From the NCBI RefSeq assembly GCF_004115925.1, contig NZ_SDDX01000005.1, positions 1 to 64,000 on the forward strand: 64,000 nt of DNA. The letters are read 5' to 3'. This DNA is from Lelliottia nimipressuralis. GTDB taxonomy: Bacteria > Pseudomonadota > Gammaproteobacteria > Enterobacterales > Enterobacteriaceae. Below the pieces are notes generated by a model that saw only the letters and a program-made list of their open reading frames with translations, did not search any database and was not told where the DNA came from. The translations under genes were made by a program, and so were the position numbers. Shown here piece by piece: positions 60,767 to 64,000 of the stretch. Every line of letters starts with the position of its first letter. Position 1 is the first letter of the stretch.

Positions 60767-60816
60767 TTTCTTAATAACAACGCGTTATGTAAGAAAGGGA
60801 TCGATCAGGAGCAACC

Positions 60817-61836
60817 ATGAAAAGCATCGTTATTCAAAAACCGAATGAGCTGTTGATCGAAGAGCGTCCGTTGCCCGTTCCGGCACCGGGCGAAGTCCGC
60901 GTCAAAATCACCTTAGCCGGGATTTGCGGCTCCGACAGCCATATTTATCGCGGTCACAATCCGTTTGCGAAATACCCGCGTGTCATTGGCCACGAATTCT
61001 TTGGCGTGATTGACGCAGTCGGAGAGGGCGTGGAAAAAGCGCGTCTCGGGCAGCGCGTGTCCGTGGATCCGGTAATTAGCTGCGGAGAGTGCTGGCCTTG
61101 CTCAGTCGGCAAACCGAATGTCTGCACGTCGCTGGTGGTTTTGGGTGTGCATCGTGACGGCGGGTTCAGCGAATATGCCGTGGTTCCGGCGAAAAATGCG
61201 TGGACCATCCCGGATGCCATTTCCGATCGCCACGCGGTGATGGTGGAGCCTTTCACCATTGCGGCCAACGTCACCGGGCACGCTCAGCCGACGGACAAAG
61301 ACATCGCGCTGATTTACGGTGCCGGTCCGATGGGGCTGGTGACCGTTCAGGCGCTCAAAGGCGTCTATAACGTGAAACAGGTTATCGTCGTCGATCGCAT
61401 CGATGAACGGCTTGAGATGGCTAAACGCAGCGGTGCGGACTGGGTGTTCAACAACGCGGAACAGTCTCTGCAGGCGGCGCTGGATGAGAAGGGGATAAAA
61501 CCAACGTTAATCATCGATGCCGCCTGTCACCCGACAATATTGCAGGAGGCGGTTACCCTAGCGTCACCGGGCGGTCGCATCGTGCTGATGGGCTTCTCCA
61601 GCGACCCGAGCCAGGTAACTCAGCAGGGTATTACCGGCAAAGAGCTGTCGATATTCTCATCTCGTCTGAATGCCAACAAATTCCCGGTGGTCATCGACTG
61701 GCTGGAAAAGGGGCTGATCGACCCGGAAAAACTGATTACCCACACTTTTGACTATCACCACGTGACAGACGCCATCGAACTGTTTGAGAAAGACCAGCGG
61801 CAGTGCTGCAAAGTCTTGCTGACGTTCGGCCAATAA
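60817..61836 (+). CDS. rspB: Zinc-dependent dehydrogenase RspB
   Basis: 339-residue medium-chain dehydrogenase. Catalytic zinc ligands C in GICGSDSH and HE in IGHEFFG; structural zinc Cys cluster SCGECWPCSVGKPNVC; NAD-binding GAGPMGLVTVQAL. Likely oxidises the C5 hydroxyl of an acid sugar such as L-gulonate. In the same run as rspA. Confidence 0.93.
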   Translation: MKSIVIQKPNELLIEERPLPVPAPGEVRVKITLAGICGSDSHIYRGHNPFAKYPRVIGHEFFGVIDAVGEGVEKARLGQRVSVDPVISCGECWPCSVGKPNVCTSLVVLGVHRDGGFSEYAVVPAKNAWTIPDAISDRHAVMVEPFTIAANVTGHAQPTDKDIALIYGAGPMGLVTVQALKGVYNVKQVIVVDRIDERLEMAKRSGADWVFNNAEQSLQAALDEKGIKPTLIIDAACHPTILQEAVTLASPGGRIVLMGFSSDPSQVTQQGITGKELSIFSSRLNANKFPVVIDWLEKGLIDPEKLITHTFDYHHVTDAIELFEKDQRQCCKVLLTFGQ

Positions 61837-61889
61837 CAACAAACGCGGTTAAGTGGTACGCATCTTACCTACATTCAGAGATAGCCATT

Positions 61890-63260
61890 ATGACTCAGAC
61901 ACAACCTCAAAGAACGACGTCGGATCTGGTGAAAGCGGCGGTGTCCGGCTGGCTTGGCACCGCGCTGGAATTCATGGATTTCCAGCTCTATTCGCTGGGT
62001 GCGGCGCTGGTCTTTCATGAAATATTCTTCCCGGAGCAATCCGCTGCGATGGCGTTGATTCTGGCGATGGGGACCTACGGCGCGGGCTATATCGCGCGCA
62101 TCGTCGGGGCGTTTATCTTCGGCAAAATGGGCGACCGGATCGGGCGTAAAAAGGTGCTGTTTATCACCATCACCATGATGGGGATCTGTACCACGCTGAT
62201 TGGCGTTCTGCCAACCTACGCGCAGATCGGGATTTTTGCACCGGTTCTGCTGGTGACGCTGCGTATTATCCAGGGGCTGGGTGCCGGGGCGGAAATTTCG
62301 GGTGCGGGGACAATGCTTGCGGAATACGCGCCGAAAGGGAAACGCGGGATTATCTCATCGCTGGTCGCAATGGGGACCAACTGCGGGACCTTAAGCGCCA
62401 CGGCGATATGGGCGGTAATGTTCTTTGCCCTTGACCGTGAAGAGCTGGTCGCCTGGGGCTGGCGCGTACCTTTCCTTGCCAGCGTCGTGGTGATGATCTT
62501 CGCCATCTGGCTGCGAATGAACCTCAAAGAAAGCCCGGTGTTTGAGAAGGTCAACGATGAGAGCAGCCCAGTGGTGACGGCAGAAGAGACCTCTCTGGGG
62601 GCGATGTTTAAAAGCAAATCCTTTTGGCTGGCAACCGGCCTGCGCTTTGGTCAGGCGGGGAACTCCGGCCTGATTCAGACGTTCCTCGCGGGCTATCTGG
62701 TGCAGACGCTGCTGTTTAATAAAAGCATTCCGACCGACGCGCTGATGATCAGCTCAATTCTCGGGTTTATCACGATCCCGCTGCTGGGCTGGCTCTCCGA
62801 TAAGGTCGGGCGTCGTCTGCCGTACATTCTGCTCAATATTTCCGCCATTATTCTGGCCTACCCGATGCTGTCGATTATCGTCGATAAAAGCTACAGCCCA
62901 GGGGTGATCATGCTGTCGATCATCATCATCCATAACTTTGCGGTGCTGGGGCTGTTTGCGCTGGAAAACATCACCATGGCGGAGATGTTTGGCTCGCGTA
63001 ACCGTTTTACGCGGATGGCGATTTCGAAAGAGGCCGGTGGTCTGGTGGCGGTCGGTTTCGGCCCGGTGCTGGCGGGGATTTTCTGCAACATGACCGGCTC
63101 ATGGTGGCCGATTGTGGCGATGATGGTGGTCTACTCCCTGATTGGGCTGGTATCTGCTTTCCTGATGCCGGAAGTGCGCGATCGCGATCTGAGCCTCGCG
63201 GAAGATGCCGCCGAAAAATCGGGTTCGGCATTGCCTCTCGGGCACACGGTGAATCAGTAA
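61890..63260 (+). CDS. ydfJ: MHS-family MFS transporter YdfJ
   Basis: 456 residues, 12 helices; the metabolite:H+ symporter loop motif KMGDRIGRKKVL is intact. E. coli YdfJ is the neighbour of rspB; in K-12 that gene is split by a prophage, while here it is intact. Substrate likely a carboxylate or sugar acid. Start at 61890; the frame is open further upstream into rspB. Confidence 0.85.
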   Translation: MTQTQPQRTTSDLVKAAVSGWLGTALEFMDFQLYSLGAALVFHEIFFPEQSAAMALILAMGTYGAGYIARIVGAFIFGKMGDRIGRKKVLFITITMMGICTTLIGVLPTYAQIGIFAPVLLVTLRIIQGLGAGAEISGAGTMLAEYAPKGKRGIISSLVAMGTNCGTLSATAIWAVMFFALDREELVAWGWRVPFLASVVVMIFAIWLRMNLKESPVFEKVNDESSPVVTAEETSLGAMFKSKSFWLATGLRFGQAGNSGLIQTFLAGYLVQTLLFNKSIPTDALMISSILGFITIPLLGWLSDKVGRRLPYILLNISAIILAYPMLSIIVDKSYSPGVIMLSIIIIHNFAVLGLFALENITMAEMFGSRNRFTRMAISKEAGGLVAVGFGPVLAGIFCNMTGSWWPIVAMMVVYSLIGLVSAFLMPEVRDRDLSLAEDAAEKSGSALPLGHTVNQ

Positions 63261-63268
63261 CCTGATGG

Positions 63269-63300
63269 GGCGGGAGCGTGATCCCGCCTTTTCTTCTCTT
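63269..63300 (+). terminator. Terminator after ydfJ
   Basis: GGCGGGA and TCCCGCC form a 7-bp stem with a 6-base loop, followed by a T/C tract (TTTTCTTCTCTT). Confidence 0.7.
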
Positions 63301-63315
63301 CTTGTATGGTAGTTG
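63301..63315. promoter_or_regulatory. 15-bp shared element upstream of ydfI
   Basis: Second exact copy of CTTGTATGGTAGTTG, about 85 bp before ydfI and just after the ydfJ terminator, so ydfI probably has its own promoter. Confidence 0.5.
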
Positions 63316-63399
63316 ATGAAAATCAAAGATGTCATACCAATTGCGTGAGATGGTCTACCTCCTCAGATTCGACGACCTCTCACCTAAATGAGCCTTCTC

Positions 63400-64000
63400 A
63401 TGAATAATAAATTGTTGAATGCCAAAGCGACACTTCCTGCTTATGACCGTAACACACTGGTACCACGTATCGTGCACCTGGGTTTCGGTGCGTTTCACCG
63501 CGCCCATCAGGCCGTTTACACCGATATCCTGGCGGCTGAGCACCATAGCGACTGGGGCTACACCGAAGTCAACCTGATTGGCGGCGAACAGCAGATTGCC
63601 GATCTCAAAGCCCAGGATAATCTCTACACCGTAGCGGAAATGTCCGCCGATGCCTGGACCGCTCGCGTCGTCGGTGTGGTGAAAAACGCGCTTCACGCGC
63701 AGGTAGATAGTCTGGAAACCGTGCTGGCTGCCATGTGCGAGCCGCAGGTGGCGATTGTTTCGCTCACTATCACCGAAAAAGGCTACTGCCACGCGCCTGC
63801 GACCGGGCAACTGATGCTCGATCACCCGCTGATTGCCGCCGATCTGCAAAACCCGCAGCAGCCAAAATCCGCGCCGGGCGTGGTGGTCGAAGCGCTGGCA
63901 CGCCGCAAAGCTGCGGGTTTACCGGCGTTCAGCGTGATGTCCTGCGACAATATGCCGGAAAACGGCCATGTGATGCGTAACGTCACCTGTGCGTATGCGC
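63400..64000 (+). CDS. ydfI: Mannitol-dehydrogenase-family oxidoreductase YdfI, 3' end outside window
   Basis: First ~200 residues of a polyol/uronate dehydrogenase close to E. coli YdfI; the frame is open to the window end. The NAD-binding start [19 protein letters not shown] is clear, then [17 protein letters not shown] and [14 protein letters not shown]. Family members interconvert D-mannonate/D-fructuronate or polyols, fitting RspA. An in-frame ATG four codons upstream is an alternative start. Confidence 0.9.
   Translation, partial: MNNKLLNAKATLPAYDRNTLVPRIVHLGFGAFHRAHQAVYTDILAAEHHSDWGYTEVNLIGGEQQIADLKAQDNLYTVAEMSADAWTARVVGVVKNALHAQVDSLETVLAAMCEPQVAIVSLTITEKGYCHAPATGQLMLDHPLIAADLQNPQQPKSAPGVVVEALARRKAAGLPAFSVMSCDNMPENGHVMRNVTCAYA

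Overview
The window is chromosomal DNA from a gammaproteobacterium of the family Enterobacteriaceae. Gene content and near-identity of many products to E. coli/Salmonella proteins (Fnr, RstA, FolM, PntAB, UspE, AbgABT, TqsA, MdtJI, Mlc, SpeG, RspAB) make this firm. Several genes absent from E. coli K-12 (osmVWXY, an M32 carboxypeptidase, a Tsr-like receptor next to smrA, an MFS gene inside rspAB) fit the Enterobacter/Lelliottia/Leclercia group better. Genus and species cannot be fixed from the window.

Layout. (1) 1-2.7 kb is accessory: the end of a fimbrial adhesin gene, three tiny ORFs and a xenobiotic acetyltransferase, sitting where rstB would be expected after rstA. (2) 2.7-10.6 kb is core: rstA, ydgC, folM, ydgI, ydgH, pntAB. 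(3) 10.7-19.6 kb is core: uspE, fnr, ogt, the aminobenzoyl-glutamate locus abgTBA/abgR, the sRNA McaS and smrA. (4) 19.6-27.1 kb is mixed: a chemoreceptor, ydbC/pdxI, an RHH protein, an unrecognised gene, umuDC under a LexA box, and an MDR oxidoreductase. (5) 27.1-34.6 kb: tqsA, a leader ORF with mdtJI, a GGDEF/EAL enzyme, ydgD, ydgU, asr and an M32 carboxypeptidase. (6) 34.8-42.4 kb is an accessory block of small oxidoreductases, hydrolases and regulators. (7) 42.4-58.1 kb is mostly core: DUF1294, ynfM/ynfL, mlc, bioD2, osmVWXY, dmsD-ynfE, ynfD, a methyltransferase, ynfC, speG, ynfB, ynfA. (8) 58.2-64 kb is a sugar-acid cluster: rspA, an MFS gene, rspB, ydfJ, ydfI (cut by the window end).

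Links between genes. RstA is present without its kinase gene next to it, yet an RstA-type box stands upstream of the acid-shock gene asr. Fnr has an FNR box at its own promoter and another candidate lies before ynfE. Mlc has its autoregulatory operator. ynfE is followed directly by dmsD; the genes expected between them (ynfF, the Fe-S subunit ynfG and the anchor ynfH) are missing.

The most unusual signal is a matched inverted repeat (ACTCACTCCA ... TGGAGTGAGT, then one base, then ATG) in the leaders of two unrelated genes 7.5 kb apart, bioD2 and ynfE. In both it pairs with the ribosome binding site at almost the same spacing. I saw no rRNA, tRNA, insertion sequence, CRISPR array or prophage.
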